Positions 37,001-43,433 of a DNA stretch of 64,000 bases are shown in pieces (position 1 is the stretch's first letter; each line of letters opens with the position of its first letter). Made by a program: the position numbers and the translations under genes. This stretch comes from a virus: IMG/VR virus record IMGVR_UViG_3300023184_000072, positions 1 through 64,000 of that record. One strand, given 5' to 3'. The notes below the pieces were generated by a model. That model saw only the letters and a list, made by a program, of their open reading frames with translations. It did not search any database and was not told the origin of the DNA.

Positions 37001-40000
37001 TTCCTGTTGTAGGAATAACAATTAAGTTTGCTTGGTTAGCAATAAGAGACTCATCAATTAATACATCACCAACATGGTTTTTTTCTTTAAGACCATTAGC
37101 ATCTTTTAATTCAATAGGAATACCATTTGATACAGAAAATTCAAATGTAGGAAACTCTGTAGCTCCTGCATTGAATAATGTTTTTCTATATTCACCCCAA
37201 GCTTTTGAGTAAGCTTCAGCTTCAGCTTGTTGGTCTTTTCTATATCTAGGATCACCTGATCTATTAAGTAAAGATGTTGTACGCATTGTTTGGAATATAA
37301 TCTTATTAAGATCAGTTCCTGGTTCACCCACTTTACCAATTCTCTCACCATTTTTGTTTACAAAGAATAAACCATCTACATCTTGTTCTACAAATACTTG
37401 TGCAACCCATCCAGAGTTAACATCATTAACTCCTTCAATAGAATCAATACTAGTAGAAGGATCTTTCTCATAAGACATCTGAACTATTCCATCAAGTTGT
37501 AATCCTTCAGCTTGTTTAGATGTAATTAATATAGATCTTAGTTTAGATCTATTAGGCATACCTGCAACATTGTTTAAAAACTCTCTTGAGTTTGTAATAA
37601 ATGGAGCAACTGCTACTGTAGGATTATCTTCTTCTGATGCTGATGAACTAGAAAGAAATAATATTGAAGCATCTGGAAGACGTGATTCTTTAACATTCTC
37701 TGCTGCTTCTGAATTAACTGAAGCAATAGTTCCTGACTTATGTTCAAGTTCTGTTTGTTCTTTAGCTATGTCTTCTTTATTCTTTTGTAATTTCTCTTGG
37801 TCTGTCTCAAGTTTTTTATATCCTGTTAATCTTTTTGGATCAATATTTAATATATCTCCATTAACATCTTCCACCTTAACTGTACCATTTTCATTAACAT
37901 TTAAAACTTTCACCTTAGATAAGTTAGTACTCTCATCAGTTAAGTCTTTAGCTTCTTCTTTAGCTTGTTCCTCAGTTTTATGAAAAGATATAGTTCCATC
38001 AGGAGCTGTCACTTGGTATCTACCATCAGCAATCTTTTTAATAGAAGCTTTCTTTGTAGCTCTCACTTCATAATCTCTACCTACTTCTAATTTTTCTTTT
38101 TGCTTATCTTTATTAACAAATGTAGGTTCAACTACATCTTTAGCATTTTCAGTTACAACTTCTTCTTTAGCAATATCTTCTGCTTGTTTGAAATATTTAT
38201 TAAATCCTTTTTCTGTAGCTAATTCATCAAATGCAACAGCAGCTTTTTTCTTATGTTCATTTAATTCATTTATACCAGCTCCATAATTATATAATTCTGT
38301 TGAATTTTCAAGACCTACAACATCATCTTTTGTACCATCTTGATTGTTTAATTCAAAGTTTAATAATGAATGAAATGTTTTTAAATCTAATTGTCCATTA
38401 TTTAAAGCTATTGTAATTTTTTCAGATGCTGTACGTAAAGCTTTAACTTGTTCTCTAGTAGCTTTTTTATCAGCAGGTGTAGTGTAATCAGTAATTGTAT
38501 TCATTAACTGATTAGCTTGCTCCTCATATGATTTAGATAGTTCTTGTAATGATTCTTTATTAGTAACATTAGCTAATGTACTATTAGTTACAAGAGGATT
38601 TACTGAAGATACTTTTTCTTGTATAGAATTAAGTCTTTCATTTACATCATCTTTTATTGTTCCATAATATGTAATGTCTTCTTTCCAATCTTCAAAAGTA
38701 GAATGGTTAAAAGCTTCAAGAGATTCTTCACCTGGTTTTGGATCTACAATATATCTAAATGGATTTTTAAATGTATTGTTGACAGCATTAGTTGTTTCTT
38801 TTATAGAATTAGCTTTGTTTATTAATGAGTCTACATACTCATTCACTGTATTCTTATTAGATGCATTGAAATCCATTCCAAAAGATTTTTGAAAATCTTC
38901 TTTAGTAAGATCTTTCAACATATTCAATTGTTCTATTGTAACATCATGCATCCCTGATGGAATACGTGATTGTACAAAATTAAAGAACATGTCATGTTTA
39001 AGATTTTTATATTTAAATACATTTCCAGTTGCAGCAGCATCTTTCATTTCTTTTGCTATAGCTGAAGAACTTAATGTATTATCATATTTATTAGAAAGAA
39101 TACCTGTCATTCCATATCTATTAAGAATGTTTATAGAAGAATTTAATCTTTTATCTTGACCGTTTCCTTTTTTATAATCATAAAATTGTTTAGCTCCTCC
39201 AGTTAATACAGCAGTAAGTCCACCAATAATCATATTATCAATACCTTCTGTTGTATTAAATTGTTGAGAAAGTCCATAAGTGGTTGAGCTCATTGCTTCA
39301 CTTAACCATTTACCATTCTCATAGTTTTTTTTATTATTTGGATCTTTATACTTTCTTGTATAATAATCATATGTTCCTTTCTCAGCAGCAAACTGTCCAC
39401 CTTCTTGATATACACCTTCAGATAATACATCAGCTAATTTAGGTTTAACAAAATCCCAAACTTTATTACCAACACCTGTAACAGCTTTCTTTTCAAATGT
39501 ATCAAGACTTCCTTCTTTAAGAGTTATTTTACCAGCTTCTTCAAGTTTTTTTGTAAGACTTCCTTGAATTCCTTTTTCTGCTGTTGTAAAAGATTTAAAT
39601 AAGTTATCAAACTGTATAGCATTTGATACAGTTAAAAGAGCCATGTTAATACCAAATCTAGTATTCATTGCATTAGTAGCATAGTCTTCTATTTCTTTAG
39701 ATGCTTCTGCTGTTAACTCTTCACCTGGATGATCTAATTCATATTGTTTTAATAATTCTTCTTTAACTTGTCTATATCCATCTCTACCTTCAACACCAGC
39801 TTCTGTCATAGAAGAACCTATAAGTCCTGCACCATATCTAAAACTATTTGTTAGTTTTGTATAAGCAGCTCCTTGTGCAAGTTTTTCAGCAGATAATAAA
39901 CTTTTTCCAACAACACCAGCTTCATTAGCTATGTCTAGCACTTTATCTACTTCATTAGATCCAGCAAATATTTTGTTTAAATATAAAGCAGCTTTACCTA

Positions 40001-40721
40001 TTTGTGCACCTATTAATGGAAGTTCTCCTATACCTTCTGTTATTGCTCCTATAGCAAGATCTTGTGCAGCTGCTCCTAACATAGCTCCTCCCATAAACCC
40101 AAGATTTTTAATAACAGATTCTCCCCAGAAGTTTGCTGATCCAGCAAATCCAGGAATCATTGCTAAATGAGGATGTTCTTTTTCATATCTTGTGTAATAG
40201 TTTGGAAAAACATTTTCCATGTTTTTTATCCAATTATCTATACTACCTTCATATCCATTTGGATCTCCAGATAGTTTTGAAAAATCTGCATTCTTTGCAG
40301 CTATATAAGTATTAGGAACATTAGAAAGCGATTGTGCAAATGTACCTACAGCTGTTACTCCTGCTTTAACAAGACTATGTCCTAGTTGAGAGAAAGCATT
40401 TTGTTGTAATCCATATACATTCTCAAGATCTTTATCTCTTTGAAACAATGGATACTTTTGATTTTCAATTAACTCTCCTCTTGTAACTACACCCATAGGT
40501 GAACTAAATGTAGGAGTTTTAATTGGAGCATTTGCAAGACTTGAAATTTCTTCAATACTGTTTCCTTTTCTACTAATTGTATTAGCTCCTAAATCTCCTC
40601 CAATAACAGGATTAAGACTTACATCAACTTCTCTTGTAGCAAGAGATGTTAGATCTGGTCTTCTTGGTGCTTCACCTCTATTAGAAACATTATCTATAAG
40701 TTCATTGTCAAAAATTGGCAT
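28053..40721 (-). CDS. Giant virion protein: zincin protease, ADP-ribosyltransferase-like and RNA polymerase domains
   Basis: A 4222-residue protein. The N-terminal region has Gly/Ala-rich helices (LGFMGGAMLGAAAQDLAIGA). A zincin follows: EYHEIGHAIF with H1759, E1760, H1763 and the third ligand at E1809/E1810. The next domain (about 1905-2045) has VYHANPSG with H1918, GGFFAKNEKDARDYG and VFEPEQIHIL with E2040/Q2041, as in ADP-ribosyltransferases of polyvalent phage proteins. Near the C-terminus, GSDFDIDKLN (D3338, D3340, D3342) is the metal-binding motif of two-barrel RNA polymerases, in the form used by crAss-like virion RNA polymerases (phi14:2 gp66 type). GYAIVESGRKVGA lies in the expected partner barrel. 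It would enter the host with the DNA and start early transcription. Confidence 0.8.
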   Translation of the reverse strand: MPIFDNELIDNVSNRGEAPRRPDLTSLATREVDVSLNPVIGGDLGANTISRKGNSIEEISSLANAPIKTPTFSSPMGVVTRGELIENQKYPLFQRDKDLENVYGLQQNAFSQLGHSLVKAGVTAVGTFAQSLSNVPNTYIAAKNADFSKLSGDPNGYEGSIDNWIKNMENVFPNYYTRYEKEHPHLAMIPGFAGSANFWGESVIKNLGFMGGAMLGAAAQDLAIGAITEGIGELPLIGAQIGKAALYLNKIFAGSNEVDKVLDIANEAGVVGKSLLSAEKLAQGAAYTKLTNSFRYGAGLIGSSMTEAGVEGRDGYRQVKEELLKQYELDHPGEELTAEASKEIEDYATNAMNTRFGINMALLTVSNAIQFDNLFKSFTTAEKGIQGSLTKKLEEAGKITLKEGSLDTFEKKAVTGVGNKVWDFVKPKLADVLSEGVYQEGGQFAAEKGTYDYYTRKYKDPNNKKNYENGKWLSEAMSSTTYGLSQQFNTTEGIDNMIIGGLTAVLTGGAKQFYDYKKGNGQDKRLNSSINILNRYGMTGILSNKYDNTLSSSAIAKEMKDAAATGNVFKYKNLKHDMFFNFVQSRIPSGMHDVTIEQLNMLKDLTKEDFQKSFGMDFNASNKNTVNEYVDSLINKANSIKETTNAVNNTFKNPFRYIVDPKPGEESLEAFNHSTFEDWKEDITYYGTIKDDVNERLNSIQEKVSSVNPLVTNSTLANVTNKESLQELSKSYEEQANQLMNTITDYTTPADKKATREQVKALRTASEKITIALNNGQLDLKTFHSLLNFELNNQDGTKDDVVGLENSTELYNYGAGINELNEHKKKAAVAFDELATEKGFNKYFKQAEDIAKEEVVTENAKDVVEPTFVNKDKQKEKLEVGRDYEVRATKKASIKKIADGRYQVTAPDGTISFHKTEEQAKEEAKDLTDESTNLSKVKVLNVNENGTVKVEDVNGDILNIDPKRLTGYKKLETDQEKLQKNKEDIAKEQTELEHKSGTIASVNSEAAENVKESRLPDASILFLSSSSASEEDNPTVAVAPFITNSREFLNNVAGMPNRSKLRSILITSKQAEGLQLDGIVQMSYEKDPSTSIDSIEGVNDVNSGWVAQVFVEQDVDGLFFVNKNGERIGKVGEPGTDLNKIIFQTMRTTSLLNRSGDPRYRKDQQAEAEAYSKAWGEYRKTLFNAGATEFPTFEFSVSNGIPIELKDANGLKEKNHVGDVLIDESLIANQANLIVIPTTGTIVNSKGEIQKTPPGVPVLQYGDTIAFLNNRTFNDREAAGTYEVIKRLANTAVEQANTGQRVTLNRQFTTFLQNVLYWKSKDDTTSPNQIRIDIESMSLKLGNKSYPLSDIAQHEADIKEHLTEKAFISVNNKTLTDFAQAPFEEWYINKDGQFTSSKWTNYQTFLLAKTYPSGKARPSGDTPLSTSIAKPIPGRPYSFKQRYSTIAEPDSFNVQIITPVQKAKEEAPAGVEVPTLGEYVIDGTTSNPYIIDAGPVQFTAIEDADSNFNVEVESNETTAKLFADKPTFEKIKGALKAANRFDASIPLEEEEKYITDYLALRISAELDKLKAAAPAQEAPVAEEVVEEVSDIDDKKADIEKRRQEELKDKLTNFKKGSPAASISFEQSLDLLKANSYSVIDRIHQFNEGIATKFINLFNEINAKYDAEQAALETPTEKPVVPVQKKPGGDFRKVGLDENERMTEAELELFKEWHAENVPNIPFEVLENLIDTYDGEKAWGAFEDGVAKFVRGGLRGTEYHEIGHAIFKGMLSPEEQRALLDEFKSKSGTFTDRASRKKIAYADATDLQAEERIMDDFSEFRKGKLPARSLGEKVRRFFKAIMDFFKSFVVKPSLKEEFFKAIESGKFKERTLATPVVKEGVQEIFDSSPELTNIGTPQQYSQYIDSIFPDSQVKDIVYHANPSGEKILPNTRKEKFITNISAYLGGFFAKNEKDARDYGEDYEGNFYKANSYLINIPKISTRIDFESHNNLIDDLTIEGETPKSVESYARDLRKKFEGSGNGIIVEDYYGNDSEYIVFEPEQIHILGGKQDVEGFKNFVNNNPFSEYSRVSQLTAQQANNFVQDMTARAAGILFREGDKSLLFNPERITGTEMFGKIEDMLIEEGRRQLLSDKTWEDLKQEVRDQLRTRGINFNDEDVQSINNEESNKNDYAAEPFTLDTKKNSAPAVKFLCSTVIEREPSNQESAITLSTPLKNKYSKMTIEGNEIEGYKLLNFSRVFSTLLDKLSNTSSVGAFTNKLFNLAQDDSNYVSVFQKVGGKDKVVPFGEFNDNDWRLFVQFIQTFARQKPNALIQYKSADSVHTGAANLFTATQQTEKEWMTNIQTLAKGDGTIVKYINNKYVIDQDALKDMPIRKPKAMIAMLNAIGVTFDYDTYVKLKPSDKVGKNSFTDQVESIYGYFGSNNDLMSISGKTLDIGGPLSTLAELYNKVNNPSQESTYFGVEGQRIGAFSENNTPSVFENEFNESATIDQLKQSRPELNDVFSTGSQVLKKGGLFYDKDGNKIKDFKVSVIQGEENQDDDKGTSTSKLTIGDRFTMEINQNLNGKYYILIPADGSTEWMMNIGNNVSFDSIARNSYTDVNSIFKGYLMDDINLALDYTNREKLNNVGNLQKIEQLNKEFAALFTKKNKTEEDRKKLSDLAEEIDEIVNRPKQLRFFKDILAPKNLEAINEMIEDGRTLEEITAYVNDNISDINNSVKEFIDTMVVDTTNVLKANDKINPVGKDTYAYQDLDDNFLKAESLKKNSLSADDINHIITYANVNYIIANIEYHKILFGDPYQFAVKKGGALDETKRIKSFLSPRRTTFDSAEYNTYLNNNINNADGIKLTENDPGYHLHKSHTNTITVKDVITAGSLSAINSLYSKTNEADAVSWLMDTTHREIKLKNGQWDLQGPEEKWFQWEMAFTRQNLPGYEYTSEALRAHDVKLMETPRPKYTTEILKPIVSGNKFNKNNFDLILDKFSQVPIYYSMVKGTNLEKLYVQMKNQNIGYAIVESGRKVGAQELHSLYNGDGSFNTEAFSDESIVQVPWKAYGIQVETASSDNKSQTRGSQITKIASIDLFDNGIPTSPRAAEEYKRNTDILNAMHQNAYNELLNRLGIEDLGNGFVMKDGKSVSETLMREMMRREVSTNTKQTIKLNDENQFMIPFEASPSYVQIRSIVYSMIDKAIVSPKMNGGAHVQMPATMLESFTKGRSIVMKNKEGIWEKITKEKYETLTDEEKAGVMLTDESLKFYTKEQPYCEVLLPHWFKDKFKNKFKTDNELLKYLNGTEEGRSILSGIGFRIPTQALSSAEVFRVKGFLPQYMGATVVVPSEITTKAGSDFDIDKLNMYLKSVYVDRTGNIKLVRLQGDEQNTKDFYGKVFDDTLGVKQMKKADLIEALDIVVYGLEDPKGLLNIYGDYIKAKEEQYENPYEFRELIEKDLNKLTDKNLQAELRIEYVKDMYKKALENEYYDSLEKLITLPENFERLVSPVDDAGLKDAAGELDKLRGIDENKIPNRILNRNYMTNLRNSFLMGKRWVGVVAVNITNLSLRQKIQAYIDPAKFDGLSKEDQELLGDGSIVLKHNTTKVNGVDRISLGGTRTADGTNQLISNRLSGYATAVVDVAKDDFITRIIQSNLVIGTFMFLENIGAGEQSIYFLNQPIISEYLRIVNANNSSNLFYEDNINYAKSLFPSTQEEIDNANINVDGLKGNISKYAASKFNTKENGEQQAILKEFLKYAKMAEFNFDFTQATNYDTSRFGSGDMFARKELQTQKANDINIISSAKEILDNTFLGNQAKLLSASMQAMGAIFKLEQDNLRIITEDIMKTYAKNKYLSIDNFNKISNKAKMAFLDYIIQTKTGINSRTENLLVNAKTSVANRLEIAKQKYPDLQILKDLQVVPSERENGAKSVELRANIKDAYDEDLYTDMMRELRDYNADTKVLYRHLIALSILQGSYQSAISIKNIIPIEDYSTIVAPVVNSISSDETLKAFADGMFQRNNFNDALIMPRVTPFFKPKSVDYAAEILGLPSTTGYYSPSFPKIDSMNLQSIDRQVLVIGDKYNQKAMNSDYVAVPRVVKLKSGVRVDVLTGNTVTGANYAARKKKGDYSLNDVLGYKRVFLSTGEPLRILDKKGFPQSVYKLVNLYGDGNRATENYTDFRPSVIDNGTLKTTRELNDADIVSFYGGEIQEEVVSLPTEILTKSNTTDIVNALKENNIIDKNCKS

Positions 40722-40723
40722 AT

Positions 40724-43333
40724 CTATTGTTTTAATGTATAATTAACTGCATCCATCCCAATACCATTAATAGCATCTTGAATAGACTCTTCTCCTATAT
40801 ATCCTTGTTGGTTCACAACTGTGTTGTGCCATATCTTTCCATCAAATGCATATAATCTAATTTGGTAACTATCAGTTTTTCCTCCACGATTACTACTAGC
40901 TCCTTCAACATCATATCTTACATTTTTAGCTTGTGTTGTTCCATTTAATAAAGGAATATTATATCCTGTATATTGAGCTCCAATAGCATCTCCTCTTTTA
41001 TTAATATTTGTTGTTTTTCCTGGAGAAGCCATTATCATAGATTTAATTTGTGTAACAGGATTTGTTGCAGCATATCTAGGATAGTAAGCTTGAAAGGTTT
41101 GTGCACTCATTGGTATAATCTGTCTTTCTGTACCTTTTTGAATAACTAGTTCTCCAGACCCATCATAGTTTTTAACTATCTGATAATCTAATACAGTTTT
41201 AGGATCTTCTCTCCATTTTTGAACAGTGTCAGGATCATAATCTTTTGTTTTATTAAGATCTAATATACCAAGTTCTGGATTCATAGAATCAGAAATCAAT
41301 GCATCTGTATGTTGCATATCTACTTCATTCTTTTTATTTAATGATCCAGCCATTGTCATGTTCTCAGGCATGTGAGCATTTAAATATTTAGATTCAGCAT
41401 CAAGTTTTCTTTTATTCATAGATGATGCAACGTTATCAAATTGAGAATGTATTACCTTTGCTCTATCAACTATTAATTTTTCACTATATGACATTGGTTG
41501 ATTATGAAAATATTTAACAAGTGCTCTAGCTACATTTTCATTTTTAGTTCCTTTAAATCTATTTATAAGATTATTTTCATTTAATGTAACTGCTGGAACA
41601 GCACCTGGTCTAACTGAAACTCCTGTTGATTTAATTGAATTTTGATATTGTTTCATTACAGAGAATAAATCTTTTGAACTATACATCTCTTTACCATTCT
41701 TATCTACAACTCCTCCAAACTGTTTGAATGTTTTATCTAACTCAGCATCTATATTTGTTGTAAAACTTTTAGCACCTTTTAATAAATTATAATTATGTAG
41801 GTTGTCATGATCAAGTTGTCTTCTTTGTGTAAGGTAAACTCTTAAGTCATTATCTTTTAAATTAAGACTGCTTGGATCTTGATCATACTTAGAAGCAAGA
41901 TCGTCTAATGTATCTTTTGTATATCCTTTGTTTGATCTAATAAATTCAGAATCCAATAAACTAATTTGATACTTATTTGAATTAATTTTATTATTTATAT
42001 CAACAACTGTTGTATTAGGAACATCTGTTTTTTGTGCACCTTCATGAGTAATAGGTTCTGCTCCTAATTTCTCTTTTTCCTTTTCTGCTCTTTCTAAAGC
42101 TTTATCCTGTCTTTCAGTTTTCCATTTAAGAAGATCAAATGCATGATCTGCATTCCATTCATTAATTCTAGTGTTTTCTTTATTAACATCAAACTGAAAC
42201 TTCTTTTTTTCCATAGCTGCTTGAGCATATGGATTATTCATAAGTTCTTCTGTATAGGATTCTGTTGATTTATCTTGAGCAAGATTAGTTAAATACTTTT
42301 GTGTATAAACTTTAGTTTTATATTGTTCTACTACATCAGGATTATTTAATGCTTCTAAAGAAGCTTGTAATTCTTTTTCAGCAGCACCACTTTCTATTTT
42401 TGAATTAATATCATTTAACTTAGCTTGTAGTAAAGCTTTATCAGCATCTGGTAATTTTGGACTTCTTAATGCAACATTTAATTCTGTTGCGTATTGTGTA
42501 ATTTGTTTTTTCTGAAGTTCAAATGTATTAACTAAATCTTGTTTTATAGAATCTGCAGATTTGTTTCTATAGTGATAGTCAGCATCAATAGCTAATTGCT
42601 GTTGATCATTTTCTGTTGTAGTATCATAAAATGTATTAAGGATAGTTTTAGCAGATTTACCTTTAGTAGTAATTCTTTTCATTGCATCATCATATTGTGC
42701 TACTCCTTTTGTAGGATCTAATGAAGCATTACCCTTAGCATCAAAATATAATGTCTTACCCTCAGAGTTTGTTTTATATGGTTGATCATAACTATATTCA
42801 ATAGCTTCTACATCTTTTGCAACATCACCATATTTTTTTGAAAGGTCTGTGTATGGGACATATTTTCCTGTAAAACTAGCATTAAGATCTTTATTATTTA
42901 CATAACTACTAACTTGTTTATTTAAATAAAGTTCATTTTGTGGAGATGACTTTCCTTCTTTTCTAGCTGTTTCTAAAAGAGATTGTTCTTTTCTAACTTT
43001 AGCTGTAGAAGATACAGCATTTAAAATATGTTTATCTTTAGTAATTTGATTAGTCATTCCATTAACAGAATTAACAAGTTGGAAGTCTGAAAAATCTCCA
43101 GCTCCAACCCATCTTAAATCGTTACCAAGTTGATTAAGTTTAGATTGAAGATATTTTTGTTGAGTACCATTTGCAATATCTAATCCTGCAACATTATCAA
43201 TATTTGATTGTATCTTTTCTATACCTTGTTCATACTTCTGTTGTTTGTCCATACCGACTTTCAACATAAGATCATTTGGGATCTCTGATACGTAAGGAGC
43301 AAATTGTGGTATAGAATCAGTGAATGAGGCCAT
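40724..43333 (-). CDS. Coiled-coil virion cargo-type protein of crAss-like phages
   Basis: An 869-residue protein opening ASFTDSIPQFAPYVSEIPND, then MLKVGMDKQQKYEQGIEKIQ and AGDFSDFQLVNSVNGM. From memory, this order of segments marks a protein that precedes the RNA polymerase-bearing giants in crAss-like phages and is thought to be stored in the virion. Most of it is charged helix and coiled coil (DKALERAEKEKEKLG). No enzyme motif seen. It is the first gene of the transcription unit that includes the 4222- and 1688-residue genes, downstream of the best promoter in the window. Confidence 0.7.
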   Translation of the reverse strand: MASFTDSIPQFAPYVSEIPNDLMLKVGMDKQQKYEQGIEKIQSNIDNVAGLDIANGTQQKYLQSKLNQLGNDLRWVGAGDFSDFQLVNSVNGMTNQITKDKHILNAVSSTAKVRKEQSLLETARKEGKSSPQNELYLNKQVSSYVNNKDLNASFTGKYVPYTDLSKKYGDVAKDVEAIEYSYDQPYKTNSEGKTLYFDAKGNASLDPTKGVAQYDDAMKRITTKGKSAKTILNTFYDTTTENDQQQLAIDADYHYRNKSADSIKQDLVNTFELQKKQITQYATELNVALRSPKLPDADKALLQAKLNDINSKIESGAAEKELQASLEALNNPDVVEQYKTKVYTQKYLTNLAQDKSTESYTEELMNNPYAQAAMEKKKFQFDVNKENTRINEWNADHAFDLLKWKTERQDKALERAEKEKEKLGAEPITHEGAQKTDVPNTTVVDINNKINSNKYQISLLDSEFIRSNKGYTKDTLDDLASKYDQDPSSLNLKDNDLRVYLTQRRQLDHDNLHNYNLLKGAKSFTTNIDAELDKTFKQFGGVVDKNGKEMYSSKDLFSVMKQYQNSIKSTGVSVRPGAVPAVTLNENNLINRFKGTKNENVARALVKYFHNQPMSYSEKLIVDRAKVIHSQFDNVASSMNKRKLDAESKYLNAHMPENMTMAGSLNKKNEVDMQHTDALISDSMNPELGILDLNKTKDYDPDTVQKWREDPKTVLDYQIVKNYDGSGELVIQKGTERQIIPMSAQTFQAYYPRYAATNPVTQIKSMIMASPGKTTNINKRGDAIGAQYTGYNIPLLNGTTQAKNVRYDVEGASSNRGGKTDSYQIRLYAFDGKIWHNTVVNQQGYIGEESIQDAINGIGMDAVNYTLKQ

Positions 43334-43349
43334 ATTCTTTTATTTTATT

Positions 43350-43364
43350 ATGTACTATGTACAT
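43350..43364. promoter_or_regulatory. Palindrome at the transcription start: operator candidate
   Basis: ATGTAC-TAT-GTACAT is a perfect inverted repeat with a 3-base centre. It lies just downstream of the -7 element at 43370-43377, where transcription should begin, and 17 bases before the ATG of the 869-residue gene. A repressor or activator binding site is likely, but no regulator gene is visible here. Confidence 0.45.
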
Positions 43365-43369
43365 GTTAG

Positions 43370-43400
43370 CAAATTTAATGTAAATTATTATATATACAAA
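43370..43400 (-). promoter_or_regulatory. Bacteroidota-type promoter for the giant-protein unit
   Basis: The - strand has TTTG at 43400-43397, 19 bases, then TAAATTTG at 43377-43370. Both elements match the Bacteroidota primary-sigma consensus (-33 TTTG, -7 TAnnTTTG) with the usual spacing. It is the strongest promoter-like site in the window and sits in a 98-base gap before the 869-residue gene. It suggests that the host primary sigma factor transcribes the giant proteins. Confidence 0.65.
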
Positions 43401-43433
43401 CTTTTATAGTTAATTAAAATAACTAAGAAAGTT
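43399..43433 (-). terminator. AT-rich hairpin at the 3' end of the 1349-residue gene
   Basis: On the - strand AACTTTCTTAGTTA pairs imperfectly with TAACTATAAAAGTT around a 7-base loop, starting at the stop codon of the upstream gene and running into the -33 element. A weak terminator or attenuator is possible. There is no clean T-run, only TTTGTATAT. Confidence 0.3.

Noticed and set aside
28053-40721. Alternative genetic code (TAG or TGA read through), as in some crAss-like phages.
   Set aside because: Very long frames are intact under the standard code, and TAA, TAG and TGA all occur as natural stops (for example TAG at 583-585 and 9391-9389, TGA at 28055-28053).
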